Below are positions 1-12,255 of a DNA stretch of 64,000 nt, piece after piece. The stretch's first letter is position 1. Each line of letters begins with the position of its first letter. The notes under the pieces were generated by a model. The model did not search any database, was not told where the DNA came from, and saw only the letters and a list, made by a program, of their open reading frames with translations. This DNA comes from Lichenostomus cassidix (Eukaryota; Chordata; Aves; Passeriformes; Meliphagidae), in NCBI GenBank assembly GCA_008360975.2, contig VLJF02000046.1, positions 1,984,001 to 2,048,000 of the forward strand. Direction: 5' to 3'. The translations under genes were made by a program, and so were the position numbers.

Positions 1-139
1 TGTCAACAGAACTTTCCTGCACTCAGCATGCATGGTATTTCAGAGGTGATATTGCCTTGTGCATCTGGCCGAATCAAGAATGCTGCTTCCAAATGCTATG
101 TTGGTGTTAAGGAGTTTCTGTTATTTTTACCGATTTCTT

Positions 140-2355
140 GGTACCAGTGTCACAATGGCCCCTTGGTTCCATGATGCCCCTAGTGTCACAATGGTCACCT
201 TGGTTCCATGGGGCCCTGTAGTGTCACAATGACCTCCTTGGCTTTGCAGTGTCACAACTGGACTCCTGGTGACATGAGACCCCAGCTGTCACAATGGATC
301 CTTGTTTCCAAAAGGTCTTGCCGTGTCACAATATTCTCCTCAGTTCAGTCAGGCCCCACAGTGTCCCAATGGTCTCCTTGGTTCCACAGTGTCAAAATGG
401 CCCCTTGGTTCCATGAAGCCCTGCAGTGCCACACTGGCCCTTGGCTATACAAGGCCTCACAGTGTCACAATGATCCCCTTGCTTCCACAAGGCCCTGAAG
501 TGTCACAATTGATTCTGTTGGCTTCATGGCACTCTGCAGTGTCACAATGGTCTCCTTCATTCCATAAGGCCCCACAGTGTCACAGTGGATTCCATTGTTC
601 CATGAGTGTCACAATGGCCTTTTGGCTCCATGGGGCTCCGTAGTGTCACAATGATTTCCTTGATTCCATGAGGCTCTACAGTATTACAATGGACTGTTTG
701 GCTCCACATTATCCCAGTGGATCATTGGTTCCATGGGGTCCCTACAAGTCACAATGGATTCCTTGTTTCCATCAACCCCCACAGTGTCACAGTGGCCCCT
801 TAGTTCCATGACACCCTACACTGTCACAATGGCTCCTTGGTTCCATGGGACCCAACAGTGCCACAATGCACCACTTGGTTCCTCTGGCCTCCACAGTGAC
901 ACAGTAGTTCCTTGGTTCTGTGCAGCTGTGCAGTGTCACAATGCTCTCCTTGGTTCCATGAGGCTTTGCAGTGTCACAATGCTCTCCGTGGTTCCATGAG
1001 GCTCTGCTGTGTGAAAATGGCCCCACTGGTTCTATGAGGCCCCAGAGTGTCACAGTGTTCTCCTTGGTTTCCATGGTGCCACACAGTGCAACAATTGTCC
1101 CTTGGCCCAACATGGCCCCATAGTGTCCCAATGGTTCCTTGCTTCCATGAGGTCTGGTAGTGTCACAATGGATTCCTTGGTTCCATGGGGCTGCAAAGTG
1201 TCACAATGGTCCTTTTGTTCAATGAGGCCTGCAGTGTCACAGTAGTCTCCATGATTCCACAAGGCCCTGCAGTGTCACAATAGACCATTGGTTCCATTGA
1301 GCCCCACAGTGTCACAATGGCTCTTTGGTTCTGCAAGGCCTCAAAGTGTAAAAATGGCCTCCGTGGTTTCATGAGTACCTGCTGTGTCACAATGGACCCT
1401 TGGTTCCATGATGCCCTGTAGTGTCACAATTGTCTCCTTGGTTCTGCAGTGTAAGAATGCTGCCTTGGTCCCTTGGAGTCTCATAGTGTCAATGTTGTGC
1501 CTTTGGTTCCATGAGACCCAGCAGCATCAGAATGGCCCCTTCATTCTATGGAGAACCACAGTGTCACTATGGTCCCCTTGGTTCCACAGGGCTCCCCAGT
1601 GTAAAAATGGACAGTTGGTTCCATGAGGTTCCTCAGTGTCACAATGGTCTCCTTGTATCCTCAGTGTCACCATGCATCCCTTGTTCCATGACGTTGCATA
1701 GTGTAACATGGTCATCTTGATTCCATGAGGTTTCCCACTGTCACAGTGGAGTCCTTGTTCTGTGAGGCCCTTATGTGTCCCAATGGACCCATGGTTCCAG
1801 GAGGTTCCATAGTGTCACCATGGTCTCCTTGGATCTGCAGTATAAAAATGGACCATTGGTTCCATGCAGCCCTGATGTGTTACAATGGCTTTTTGGTTCC
1901 AAGCAGCCCCACAGTGTCACAATAAGTTTCATGAAGTTCCTTGAGCTTCTGTACTATCAACAATTGTCTCCTTTCTTCCAAAGAGGCCCATTGTGTCACA
2001 ATGGCCCCTTGGTTCCATGAGGTTTTTCAGTGTCACAACGTACTTTTTATTGGTTCCATAGTTTCTCAGTGTCCTAATGATCTCCTTGGATCCGCAGTGT
2101 CACATTGTGGCCCCTTGGCTCCATGTGGCCCTGCTGTGTCACAATGGATTTGGGTTCCATGTGGCCTCACAGTATCACAATGAGCCCTTGGTTCCATGAG
2201 GTTCCATAGTGTCACCATGGTCTCCTTGGATTTGTATTATCACAATGGACAGTTGGTTCCATGGAGCCCCACATTGTCACAATGGTCTCTTTGGTTCCAT
2301 GACACTCCATAGTGTCACAGTGGACTCCTTGGTTCTTTGTGGCCCTGCTGTCACC
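140..2355 (+). repeat. 36-38 bp tandem satellite array
   Basis: About 60 diverged tandem copies of a unit with the core TGTCACAATGG, then CCTTGGTTCCATGAGGCCC. The same unit recurs at 4984-5284 (opposite strand), 6165-6660 and 23211-23440, so it is a local satellite family. Open frames across it arise from the repeat and shift with unit length, so none is called as a gene. Confidence 0.9.
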
Positions 2356-2708
2356 AAATCTCTAAAATACACAAAGAAGACTCCTTAACACTAATTTAGT
2401 GTTGAAGATGGCATCATTTATTCAGATCTGAGGTCCAAGAGGGAATAACTCCTAACCTTACAAGGACTTGTGATTCTACAAGTGTGTTGTTTATCTACAG
2501 TGGCTACATGTGTATTACAATTTACCCACTACGATAAAACCCATCCCAACTTCCCAGATCCAGTCCTTAATTCTTCTATCACTGCAACATTGAGACAGAT
2601 GTCTTCTTCTGTTCCAACCCTCGCTGGGAAAGCAAAACTTGCATGCTTTGTTTCCCTGCTATAAGTTCACAGGCACAGTAAAAATTGAATTAACCCTTCT
2701 GGTATCAA
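2356..2708. other. Unassigned sequence before gap
   Basis: No gene is recognised. The stretch is moderately AT-rich and runs into the first N block. It could be part of an LTR, but I see no clear TG...CA ends or TATA/polyadenylation pair. Confidence 0.4.
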
Positions 2709-3208
2709 NNNNNNNNNNNNNNNNNNNNNNNNNNNNNNNNNNNNNNNNNNNNNNNNNNNNNNNNNNNNNNNNNNNNNNNNNNNNNNNNNNNNNNNNNNNN
2801 NNNNNNNNNNNNNNNNNNNNNNNNNNNNNNNNNNNNNNNNNNNNNNNNNNNNNNNNNNNNNNNNNNNNNNNNNNNNNNNNNNNNNNNNNNNNNNNNNNNN
2901 NNNNNNNNNNNNNNNNNNNNNNNNNNNNNNNNNNNNNNNNNNNNNNNNNNNNNNNNNNNNNNNNNNNNNNNNNNNNNNNNNNNNNNNNNNNNNNNNNNNN
3001 NNNNNNNNNNNNNNNNNNNNNNNNNNNNNNNNNNNNNNNNNNNNNNNNNNNNNNNNNNNNNNNNNNNNNNNNNNNNNNNNNNNNNNNNNNNNNNNNNNNN
3101 NNNNNNNNNNNNNNNNNNNNNNNNNNNNNNNNNNNNNNNNNNNNNNNNNNNNNNNNNNNNNNNNNNNNNNNNNNNNNNNNNNNNNNNNNNNNNNNNNNNN
3201 NNNNNNNN
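2709..3208. other. Assembly gap of exactly 500 N
   Basis: The run is exactly 500 N, the same length as the second gap. This points to a fixed placeholder rather than a measured distance. The sequence to the right begins inside an LTR, a typical place for a contig to end. Confidence 0.95.
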
Positions 3209-3840
3209 AGGGGCGCTGTTGAGCTCTCGGCCAGCCAGGGCAGGTGCGATGACTCCCGAGCGGCTGCAGGTGGCGCTGTGGCGCAGGGTCAGGTCCCTGT
3301 TCGGCGGCTGCAATGGCGGATGGGCTGAGAAACACGCAGGGCAGCGGAAAACAGCTCAGGGCAGCGAGGGAACAGGGCAGCAGGAGCGGGCGCCCTCTCT
3401 CTCTCTCCGGCCAGCGAGAATCTCCGCAGTCACAGCAGACGCCACGGTCTCGTGCAGCAGAGGGCGGGGGCTGGCAGCAGAGGCAGCCGGACTCTCTCCC
3501 GGCAGCAGCCACGAGGGAACGCAGCCCGGGGGGGGGGGGGGGGGTGGAAAACGCGCCCTTCCCCGTGAGGAGAAAAAGCCGAATCAAAGCTCACCCAGCC
3601 AGGAGAGAAGAGAAACAGGGCACAGCTGGACCCTCCTCCGGTAGCAGCTGGAAAGCCAAGAGCCAGCAGCCTCTACCCTCAGTGTCCGAACCACGAGAGA
3701 GCGTTCCCCCGGCAGGCTCTCCCTTACCTTGCCCTGCCCAAAACCTAGCCTTTGTCTTTTACAAAAGGCTTGATCGCTCCGAACATCAGACCATTTGTTG
3801 CCTGGCAACAGGAATGGGAAGAAATTCTCAACCCCCGACA
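3209..3840 (-). mobile_element. LTR fragment of the ERVL/foamy-like family (minus strand)
   Basis: The reverse complement matches the LTRs of the provirus at 33133-39634. Its TG start lies at 3840 (TGTCGGGGGTTGAG). It carries about 175 bp (about 3420-3595, including a G run at 3528-3543) that are missing from the provirus 3' LTR, so it is a longer variant. Its far end is hidden by the N gap, so solo LTR versus provirus end cannot be decided. The mirrored sequence near 24636 has no LTR and gives the empty site; a 5 bp target duplication TCTTC is possible but only one side is visible. Confidence 0.85.
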
Positions 3841-3894
3841 TCTTCAAAACATTTTTCAGGTATACATGACATGTACAAGATGCAGGGTGTAGTG

Positions 3895-4980
3895 TGTTGA
3901 TGCTGGCTGGATGCCAGGCACTCATCAAAGCCTCTCTCTCACTCCCCTCTGCAGCTGCACAGGGGAGAGGAAATAGAATGAGGGGTTCATGAGTTGAGAT
4001 AAGGACAGGGAGAGATCCCTCATCAAATATGGTCATGGGAAAAACAGGCTCCAATTAGAGATATTAGTTGAATTATTGCTGACAAAATCAGAGCAGGAAA
4101 AGTGAAATAAAACCTTAAAAGTGCTTTCCCCCCACCTCTCCCTCCTGCCCAGCTTTATCTCCTCCCCCAGCAGAGCAGGGAGACAGGAATGGTCAGTGAT
4201 GGTCAGTTCATCATCTGAGATTTCTCCCACTGCTCAGGGAGAGGAGTTGTTCCCCTGCTGCACTGTGGGGTTCCTCCCACGGGAGAGTTCTCCAGGAACT
4301 TCTCCAATGTGAGTTCATCTCACCAGCAGCAGCTCCCTGTGAACTGCTGCAATGTGAGTCCATGCCACGGGCAACAGTCCCCCAAAGCTGCTGCAGCGTG
4401 GGTCACTCTCCTACGGGGTCAGTCCTTCAAGGACAGGCTGCTCCAGCTGGGCAGCAGAGCCCCTCTCTGCAGGGGTCACAGCCTCCTCCCAGGCATCCCC
4501 CTGCTCCGGCCTGGGCTCCTCCTCCATGGGCTGCAGGTGGATCTCTGCATCCCCATGGATCTCCAGGGGCTGTGGTTGGATGTCTGCATCCCCATGGATC
4601 TCCAGGAGCTGCAGGAGCACTGCTGCTTCACCATGGTCTTCACCAAGGGCTGCAGAGGAATCCCAGTTCCAGTGCCTGGAGCAGCTCCTCCCCCTCCTCC
4701 TTCACTGACCTTGGTGTCTGCAGAGCTGTTCTCCTCACATGTTCTCACTCCTCTCTTCTCTGGTCGCAATTACAACTGTGCAACAACTTCTTGGTTCTTT
4801 CTTTCTCCTTAAATCTGTTATCACAGAGGCATTACCACCATTTTAATTTGCCCAGCCTTGGCCAGTGGCATGTCCACCTTTGGAGCCAGCAGGGATTGGC
4901 TCTGCCCAACATGGTGGAAGCTTCCAGCAACTTCTCACAGAAGTTGCTGGAAGGCCATCCTGCCACCAAAAACCAGGCCA
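3895..4980 (+). mobile_element. LTR-like interspersed repeat, arm A of the inverted duplication
   Basis: This is about 1.1 kb that resembles a common class of avian LTR (recognised from general knowledge of avian repeats, not from a search). It opens with TGTTGATGCTGGCTGG and ends against the satellite. The mirror copy at 23441-24596 is very similar, and a diverged relative lies at 21998-23030. Reading frames here (for example 4362-5114) are not conserved as protein and are rejected as genes. Confidence 0.65.
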
Positions 4981-4983
4981 TGG

Positions 4984-5284
4984 TACCAAGGGGCTGTTGT
5001 GACACTGGGGGCTGCTTGGATCCAAGGGGCAAAAGTGACATTGCACAGCCTCATGGAACCAAGGAGACCACTGTGACCCTATGGGGCCTCATGGAATCAT
5101 GGAGACCTTTGTGACACTGCAGGGCTTCATGGAACTAAGGGGCAATGGTGACACTGTGGGGCCCATGGAACAAAGAGGCTGCTGTGACACTGCAGGGCTT
5201 TGTGGAACCAAGGGGTCAATGTGACACTATGTGGCCTCATGGAGCCAAGGAGACCATTGTGATGCTGCAGAACCTAATGGAATT
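4984..5284 (-). repeat. 36-38 bp satellite, inverted relative to 140-2355
   Basis: Tandem units read GTGACACTG...CATGGAACCAAGG, the reverse complement of the unit at 140-2355. The junction with the LTR-like repeat is shared with 23380-23440, so LTR and satellite were duplicated together. Confidence 0.85.
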
Positions 5285-5970
5285 GTTGGAAATTATACAA
5301 CTTTTAATTTTTTTAATGTAGCTTTAGTCAGGGGTTTGTTCACCTTTGCCCAGGGGGAGAGGAAATGAAGTTTCTCTTCAAAACACTCTGTTCACTGAGG
5401 TTGGGTAAGGCCTGATGAGCTTAATGTCTACAGACTAGGAGTAGCCAGAAGATACACAGGAGGTAAACAAACATTAATGAACATCAACCCCTGGCACAGC
5501 TGGAGCTACCTGGTCTGGGAAAAGATTGATAAGAGAATCAAAGAATGAGAACCTAATTAACATCAAAGGCAAAAGGATCAATAACCAATAGGAGATCAAA
5601 TACTAAGAGTTATGTCATTTAAGACCAATGAACCTGAATTTCTTTGGGTTTTGTCTGTATAAATATGGGAAAAGTCTAGTAAAGAACCATGTGAGAGTGA
5701 ATGATTTTCACTGCTCAACCCAGGCATGTGTGGATGGAATAATTTCCATTGCACATACTGGCCAGAATAACATCCTGGCCAGAATAAAGTAATGTCTTGG
5801 GTTACTCAAATTCCTCTTGGACAATCTCTGAAATATCTTCATCAGCTGAGTGCTGCCAGAGCACAGAATTCCTGAGGAATTGCCTTTCTCCACTCCACCA
5901 TCACACAAGAGCTGGCTGCATTCCCAGGTTTTCTGATCCATTGTATGTAATAGTAATAAATGTCTTATGA
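5284..5970 (+). mobile_element. LTR, ERVL-like, plus strand
   Basis: It starts TGTTGGAAATTATAC and contains a TATA-like TATAAATATG near 5660 and an AATAAA within CCAGAATAAAGTAATG near 5785. A related LTR lies on the minus strand at 18255-18878 (TGTTGGAACACAT start, same CTGGCCAGGATGTT segment). The 3' boundary is uncertain. Confidence 0.55.
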
Positions 5971-6164
5971 ACTCCTCAGTCCCGACTAAGTCCCTGTTGA
6001 ACAGCTCTGTGTCCCAGGTGGTACCTGCATGGAGGGAAGCAGAGGAATACAGGATCACAGCAGCGACTGATGAGTCATTCACAGACATCAACGTGAAGAA
6101 ACAGGAGAGACTCGTGGATTTCACAGGCTACTGCATTTCAGCAATCCACATCACACTGCAGAGA

Positions 6165-6660
6165 CTGATGATGATGAGGCCCTGCAGTGTCACAGTGTCC
6201 ACTTGGCTCCATGAGGTCCCACAGTGTCACTGAGCCCCCTGGGCACCATGAGGCCCCACAGTGTCACTGAGCCCCCTGGGCACCTTGAGGTCCCACAGAG
6301 TCACTGAGCCCCCTGGGCACCATGAGGCCCCACAGTGTCACTGAGCCCCCTGGGCACCATGAGGCCCCACAGTGTCACTGAGCCCCCTGGGCACCATGAG
6401 GCCCCCATTGCTACAATGGACACTTGGTCCAACATGGCCCTGCAGTGTCACAATGGCCCTTGGGCACCAAGAGTCTGCAGTGTCACATGATCCCCTTTGT
6501 CCCACGAGGCCCTGCAGTGTCACAAGGTTCTCTTGGTTCTGTGAGGTCCTGCAGTGTCACAATTGCCCCTTGGCTCCATGTGACCCCACAGTGTCACAAT
6601 GCCCTCTGGGCACCATGAGGCCCCACAGTGTCACAGGGTCACCTTGGTCTCATGTGTCAT
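6165..6660 (+). repeat. 36-38 bp satellite with a homogenised 35 bp sub-array
   Basis: Same family as 140-2355. From about 6210 to 6400 the copies are almost identical (CACTGAGCCCCCTGGGCACC), which indicates recent local amplification inside an older array. Confidence 0.85.
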
Positions 6661-7669
6661 TCACACAATGGGAACAGCACTGATGAGTTCTGATCATCTC
6701 ATTCCCCTTCCTCCAGGGAAGGTCAAGGCCCTTCTTGTCTGCTCTCTCCTGCTAGGACAGCTGGGAGGAAGAACATTTCTGTCTCTCTTAGCTGCAAAAA
6801 AACCTGCATAGGAGGTTCACAGAGTGGAAACAAGCAGGTGTATGAACTTCTGAGTATATTTATATTTCCTAAATGTGCTCTGTGCTCTGTAAAGGTAACG
6901 ATGCCATCTGCTAGAGGACAATGGCACTTGTGCCTGCAGAACCCCTTGTGACTGCACAGGAGAGATGCTCCCCAGCCAGGGCTGCTCTCCTGGTGTGGGT
7001 GACAGACAGTGACAAGAAGGGCAGAGGAGAGAGAGATGTCAGGGAGAGACATTAGCAATGATCCTGTGCAAGGCAGGTGAGATAAAAATCACTGTGACAC
7101 TGGGGATTTGTGACAAACGAGGTCCATTCTCCTGTTAGGATTAAAAAGGTTTAATAAAAGACAATAGGGGACAGATAAAAGCAAGAGGTCAGCGCTGGGT
7201 GCTTTGGCATTCAGCCAGAAAAGCACCCCTGGAATGGACAGAGACACCCTTTCCATACCCTTCAGCCTAATGCATATTCATAAACAGTTACACATATTCC
7301 TATTTCTCTCCAAACTCTTTTGCACGTTCTGGGAACTGATCCGCCTCCTGGCAGCATGCGCAGTCGTCTGTCACTGATCTGTTCTCACTCCCAGATTGTG
7401 GTTCCTGCAGCGCCAGGAGCTGATAGTTGCAGTGTCAGAGGCAGGGTCCGGCCGGGGGATGGGATCCAGTTCAAGCAGACACTTCAAGCATTCGAATCCA
7501 ACCAGAACAGCTATTTTACTGCTATTAAACTCAGCTGGTACTAGAAAGAAAGACCTTAGTCATCATTGCACAGCAATTTTTCCCAGCCAGGCTACCTCTG
7601 TAAGAAAAGAATTCAAACAATACACAGAGTAGCCATTGGGATATTTGCGAAAAGCCAACATGATGACAT
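6661..7669. other. No gene seen; possible LTR at about 7090-7640
   Basis: I recognise no coding region. Between about 7090 and 7640 the layout (TTTAATAAAAGACAA near 7150, GC-rich centre) could be an old minus-strand LTR, but I cannot define its ends. Confidence 0.3.
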
Positions 7670-7790
7670 GGATTGATCACAGGGACATTGGGGACACTGG
7701 GGACATTGGGGATGTTGGGGACATTAATGGGACATTGGGGACACATTGGGGATTTGGGGACATTAGGGACATTGGGGGAAATTTGGGATA
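7670..7790 (+). repeat. Short GGGGACATT tandem array
   Basis: About ten copies of a 9-12 bp unit (GGGGACATTGGGGACACTG) lead directly into the longer G-rich array. Confidence 0.85.
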
Positions 7791-8925
7791 AAATTGGGGG
7801 AAATTTTGGGAGTGAAATGGGAAAATTTGGGGGAAATTTTGGAAAACATTTGGGAGAAGTGGCAGAAATTTTGGGGAGATTTTGGGGAAGTTTGAGGTGA
7901 AAATTTTGAAGGAAATTGGGAAAATTTGGGGAAGTTTGGGGAGAAATTTGGGGAAAAATGGGGGAAATTTTGGGTTAGTTTGGGGAGAAATTTGGGGGAA
8001 ATTGGGAGGGAAATGGGGGAATTTGGGGAAATTTTGTGAAAACTTTGGGGAACTTTTGGGGAAATTTTGGACAAAACTTGGGCAAAATTGGGGGGATTTT
8101 TGTGGAAGTTTGAAAGAAAATTTTGGGGAATTTTAAAAGAATTTCTGGGAAAATTTGGGGAGAAATTGGGGAAAGTTTGGGGTTTTTTTTAAAGAAAATT
8201 CTGGGAATTTTTGGGAAAATTTGGGGAAAATTTGGGAAATTTCAAGGAAGTTTGGGGAAATTTTGGGGAATTTGGAGGGAAATTTTGGGGAAGTTTGGGA
8301 GAAAACTTTGGAAAAAATTGGGAAAGTTTGGGGGAATTTTGAAGGAAAATTTTGAGAAAAAATGGGGACATTTGGGGGAAAATTTGGGGGAATTTTTGGG
8401 GAAAATTTGGGGGAAGTGCAGAAAATTTGAGAGACATTTGGGAAATTTTTGGGAAAATTTGGGGGAAATGGGGAAAAATGCAAATAGAATGGGGAAAAAG
8501 AAGTAAAATTTGGGGAATTTTTGGGGGAAAATGGGGAAAATTGTGGGAAAATGGAGGAAAATGGAGGAAAATGGGGAAAATTGGGGAAAATTTGGGAATA
8601 AAAGGAAAATTTGGGGGAAAACTGGGGAAAAATTGAGAAAATGGGAAATAAATGGGGAAATGGGGAAAAATTCAGGAAAATCGGGGAAATTTTGGGGAAA
8701 AAGGAAACTAAATTGGGGGAAAATTGGGGAAAATAGAGGAAAATGGGAAAAATTTGGGGAAATTGGGGGTAAAATGAGAATAAATTAGGGAAAAATTGGG
8801 AAAATTTGGGAGAAATCAGGAAAAATGGGGGAAATGGGGATAAATTGGGGAAATTTGGGGGAAATTGGGGAGTTTTGGGTGGAAATTGGGGAATTTGGAG
8901 GGGAAAGGGGACATTTGGGGAAATT
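7790..8925 (+). repeat. G-rich AAATTTTGGGG satellite, about 1.1 kb
   Basis: This stretch is almost free of C and consists of GGGG or GGG runs separated by short A/T blocks, close to a repeated TTTTGGGGAAA. The reverse complement is at 20386-21444 in the mirrored arm. Long antisense open frames rich in Pro, Asn, Phe and Ser (for example 8133-9017) are by-products of the repeat. Four G runs within 30-40 bases occur throughout, so G-quadruplex formation is plausible. Confidence 0.9.
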
Positions 8926-10690
8926 GGTGTCACTTTGATGCAACTTTGGTGCCATTTCGTGACAATTTGATGCCATTTGGTGACTTCTAGTGGCTTTTGG
9001 TGACAATTTGGTGCCATTTGGTGTCATTTAGTGTCCCTTTAGTGCCACTTGATGCCATTTCGATGTCACTTGGTGCCACTTTGGTGCCATTTTTGACCTT
9101 TTTGTTGCCATTTAGTGCCACTTTGGTGCCATTTGATGCCATTTAGTGTCACTTGAGTGACTTTTAGTGACATTTAGTGCCACTCTGGTGCCATTTAATG
9201 CCTTTTTTGGTCACTTTGGTGTGATTTAGTGTCACTTTGGCGCCATCTGGTGCCATCTAGTGTCACTAATGCCATTTAGTGCCATTTAATGCCATTTAGT
9301 GCCATTTCAGTACCATTCAGTGTCACTTTGGTGCCATTTAGTGCCATTGTTTGCCACTTTGCTCCCCTTTAGTGCAATTTAGTGCCACTTTGGTGACATT
9401 TAGTGCCACTTTTATCACATTTGATGTCACTTAGATGCCATTTTGGTGCCATTTAGTGCCATTGTTTGCCACTTTGCTGCCTTTAGTGCAATTTAGTGCC
9501 ACTTTGGTGCCATTTAGTGCCACTTTTATCACATTTGATGTCACTTAGATGCCATTTTGGTGCCATTTAGTGCCACTTTGTGTCACTTGGTGCCATTTAG
9601 TGTCACTTTAATGCCACTTAGTGCCATTTGGTGTCACTTGATGACCCCTGGTGTCACTCTGGTGCCATTCAGTGTCACTTTAGTGCCATTCAGTGTCACT
9701 TTGATGTCACTTGGTGTCATTTTAGTGCCATTTAGTGCCACTTTGGTGCCATTTAATAACCCCTGGTGTCACTTCAGTGCCATTTAGTGTCACTTCAGTG
9801 CCATTTAGTGCCACTTTAATACCATTTAGTGCCATTTGAGACCATTTAGTGTCACTCTGGAGCCATTTAGTGCTAATTTGGTGCCATTTGATGTCACTTT
9901 GGTGCCACTTTTTGCTATTTTAGCGCCACTTAGAGTAATTTAGTGCCACTTCAGTGCCATTTTATGTCACTTTGGTGCCATTTGAGGCCATTTTTTGTCA
10001 CTTTAATGAAATTTTTTGTCATTTCAATGCCATTTTTTCCCATTTTTGTGCCATTTTGATGTCACCTGCTGTCTCCTCACTGACTTGCAGCAATCCGTTC
10101 TGCAGTCATTGTCACCTGTGCTGGTCGGTGATGTCACTGTGTGCCCAGGGGCTGCTTGGTGTCATTTAGTGCCATTTGGTGTCACTCAGGTGCCATTTGG
10201 TGTCACTTTGGTCCCATTTAGTGCCATTTAGCGCCATTTAGCACCACTTGGACACCATTTAGTGTCACTAGATATCAGTTTGGTGCCATTTAGTGTCACT
10301 TTGGCGCCATCTGGTGCCATCTAGTGTCACTTTTATGCGATTTAGAGCCATTTGGTGCCACTTAATGTCACTTAGTGCCACTTTAGTGCCATTTAGTGCC
10401 ATTTAATGTCACTTTAGTGTAATTTTTTGCTATTTGTTGCCATTTAGTGCCACTTTGGTGCCATTTAGTGTCACTCTGATGTCATTTAGTGCTATTTACT
10501 GCCATTTGGTGTCACTTCGATGCCTTTTGATGCCATTTGGTGCCATTTTTTGTCACTTTAACACCATTTTCCCCCACTTTGCTGCCATTTTGATGCCACC
10601 TGATGCTACCCCGATGCCACCCTGGTGTCACCCTGTCCCCTCTCAGTGACCTGCCTGTCAATCTGTTCCGCTGCAATTGTCACCTGCGCT
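8926..10690 (+). repeat. 10-11 bp TTTAGTGCCA/CTTTGGTGCCA array
   Basis: This is about 1.75 kb of units such as TTTAGTGCCA and CTTTGGTGTCA. A longer module containing GTCACCTGTGCTGG interrupts it at about 10065-10165 and recurs near 10640-10700. The array is mirrored at 18890-20385 with the same local order at its outer edge, so it belongs to the segmental inverted duplication. Confidence 0.9.
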
Positions 10691-10699
10691 GATTGCTGA

Positions 10700-10763
10700 T
10701 GACGTCACTCTGATGATGTCAAACGGATTATGTAACTCTGATGATGTCACTCTGATGACGTCA
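10700..10763. promoter_or_regulatory. Two perfect CRE palindromes
   Basis: TGACGTCA occurs at 10700-10707 and 10756-10763, with near matches (TGATGTCA) between. TGACGTCA is the CREB/ATF consensus. The mirrored arm has the same pair at 18977-18984 and 19014-19021. No nearby gene start is evident, so regulatory function is only a possibility. Confidence 0.5.
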
Positions 10764-11810
10764 CCCTGTCCCCCAGTGCCCTGCCTGTCAATCTGTTCAC
10801 TGCGATTGTCACCTGCTGTTGGGGAAGATGGAATAGGAAAGCCTTATAAATATGATTACCTGGCAAAAGATGCTGAGAATATGGAGATTGAGATGAAGAC
10901 AAGCTCTGAGTTCCTGAACAGCTAGAAAACAATGGTATGGCTGACTGGAGGTAATCCCCTTCTTGGTGAAACAATCCCCTCTGCCTGCAGACAGCTCCAA
11001 GGGTCAGAGCAGACCCTGCCTGATGGCAGAGGGGCCAAAAAGCAGTTTTTAGGGTTTAAAATATAACCCCATATGGTAATGTGATGATTCCTATAGGTTG
11101 TATGTAAATGTTGTAGGGTTTGTAGCTTGTCCTAGATTGGGTAATGAGAATTAGAATATTCAACACAGAAGATGATTTATTGTATTGTAAACAGCAGCTC
11201 GCTCTCTTGGCATCTCTCTCTCTCTCTCTCTCTCACTGCTCTGAGCTGCTCTGGGCTGTGTCTGGCAGCCCCTGGCAGCTCTCCTACACCCACACTTTCA
11301 CAACAAACCCCATGCTCTCAGACCTGACTGCAGAGATCTCTCCTCTCTGTCCCGACCGTCCGAAACCGACAAACAGACCCTCTAATCCTTCAGGCAATAA
11401 ATCCTACAGACCTACAAAATCCTACATATTTACACTTCAGCCATCCTTATTTCTTTGATCTTTTGCCCTTCCACCAGCACGGTGCCCGTCCAGGGCTGAA
11501 GGCTGATAACAGTTCTGGCCTTGTGGATTCCCTTAATCTTATCAAGATAAAAGGGGGCAAAAGGAATCCTTTTGAAATTGAGCACAAGAAATAGCTAATA
11601 ATATTAATGACATATGAGAAGTAATTTGCATAACCACTCCTATCCTGGGGAATGTAATGAATATTCATGAATTTTACCTATAACACTGTGCCTTTGGAGC
11701 TACTGAGGTGTGTGTTTGGAGGAGAGAATTCCCCACACACCTGGTGCACTGAATAAAGCAAATACCCACTGCTCTGACTTGGTCTCTGAAGTGTCTCTGG
11801 GCTCGATTGG
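10764..11810. other. No gene; possible LTR at about 11040-11810
   Basis: A (CT)n run lies at about 11213-11234. An AATAAA at about 11752 followed by a TCTCTGGGCTCGATTGGGG segment resembles an LTR R/U5 end, but the 5' border and primer site are not clear. I see no coding region. Confidence 0.35.
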
Positions 11811-12140
11811 GGCAAATCAGTATCAACAATTTCCAATTGATATTGATCCAGAGCATCTCCTAATGCAGCCTGAATAGATATGAACATCAAGACCCTTTAT
11901 GGCTGACAATCAATCAGACTCTGTCCCTAACCCCCACCCCACCATTTCCCTCATCCAAGCCCTGGGACTCAGAGCAGCCTTGTGCAAATCTCAGCTTCCT
12001 CCACTCCAGGCTGCACCTGCAGCTTTCAGCTCCTTGGCACAAACTCCCAGCTGCTTTCCTTGGAGAAGGAGCTGCCTGAGACACAGAGGGATGTTCATTT
12101 ATTGTCAGCAAACTGAACCAAAGGAAGGCACAGCTCCATA
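11811..12140 (+). repeat. Inner block C of the inverted duplication (left copy)
   Basis: This matches the reverse complement of 16506-16845 at roughly 93-95 percent by eye, including the run from CTAATGCAGCCTGAAT to AGCTCCATAAAA. The divergence argues against an assembly hairpin artefact. The 80-codon frame found in both copies has no recognisable family and is not called as a gene. Confidence 0.8.
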
Positions 12141-12255
12141 AAAAGAAACCAAAACACAAAAAAACCCCCAAAAAACAAAAACCAAACAAAAAACCCACAA
12201 ACAAACAAAAAAAAAAAAAAAACCCAAATAAACCAAAACAAACAAGCAAACAAGT
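12141..12255 (+). repeat. A/C-only low-complexity tract
   Basis: About 115 bp of almost only A and C (AAACCAAAACACAAAAAAAC and similar) sits exactly where the left arm stops matching the right arm. It resembles in type the G/T-only tract inside PIM copy 1 (30634-30832). Confidence 0.85.

Noticed and set aside
140..2355. CRISPR-like array
   Set aside because: Units follow each other without unique spacers and diverge gradually; the context is vertebrate.
3313..3900. 195-codon frame near the first gap
   Set aside because: Lies in an LTR on its antisense strand and includes a long G run.
8133..9017. Pro/Asn/Phe-rich minus-strand frame, also 20269-21006
   Set aside because: Translation of the AAATTTTCCCC satellite, where stop codons are rare on that strand.
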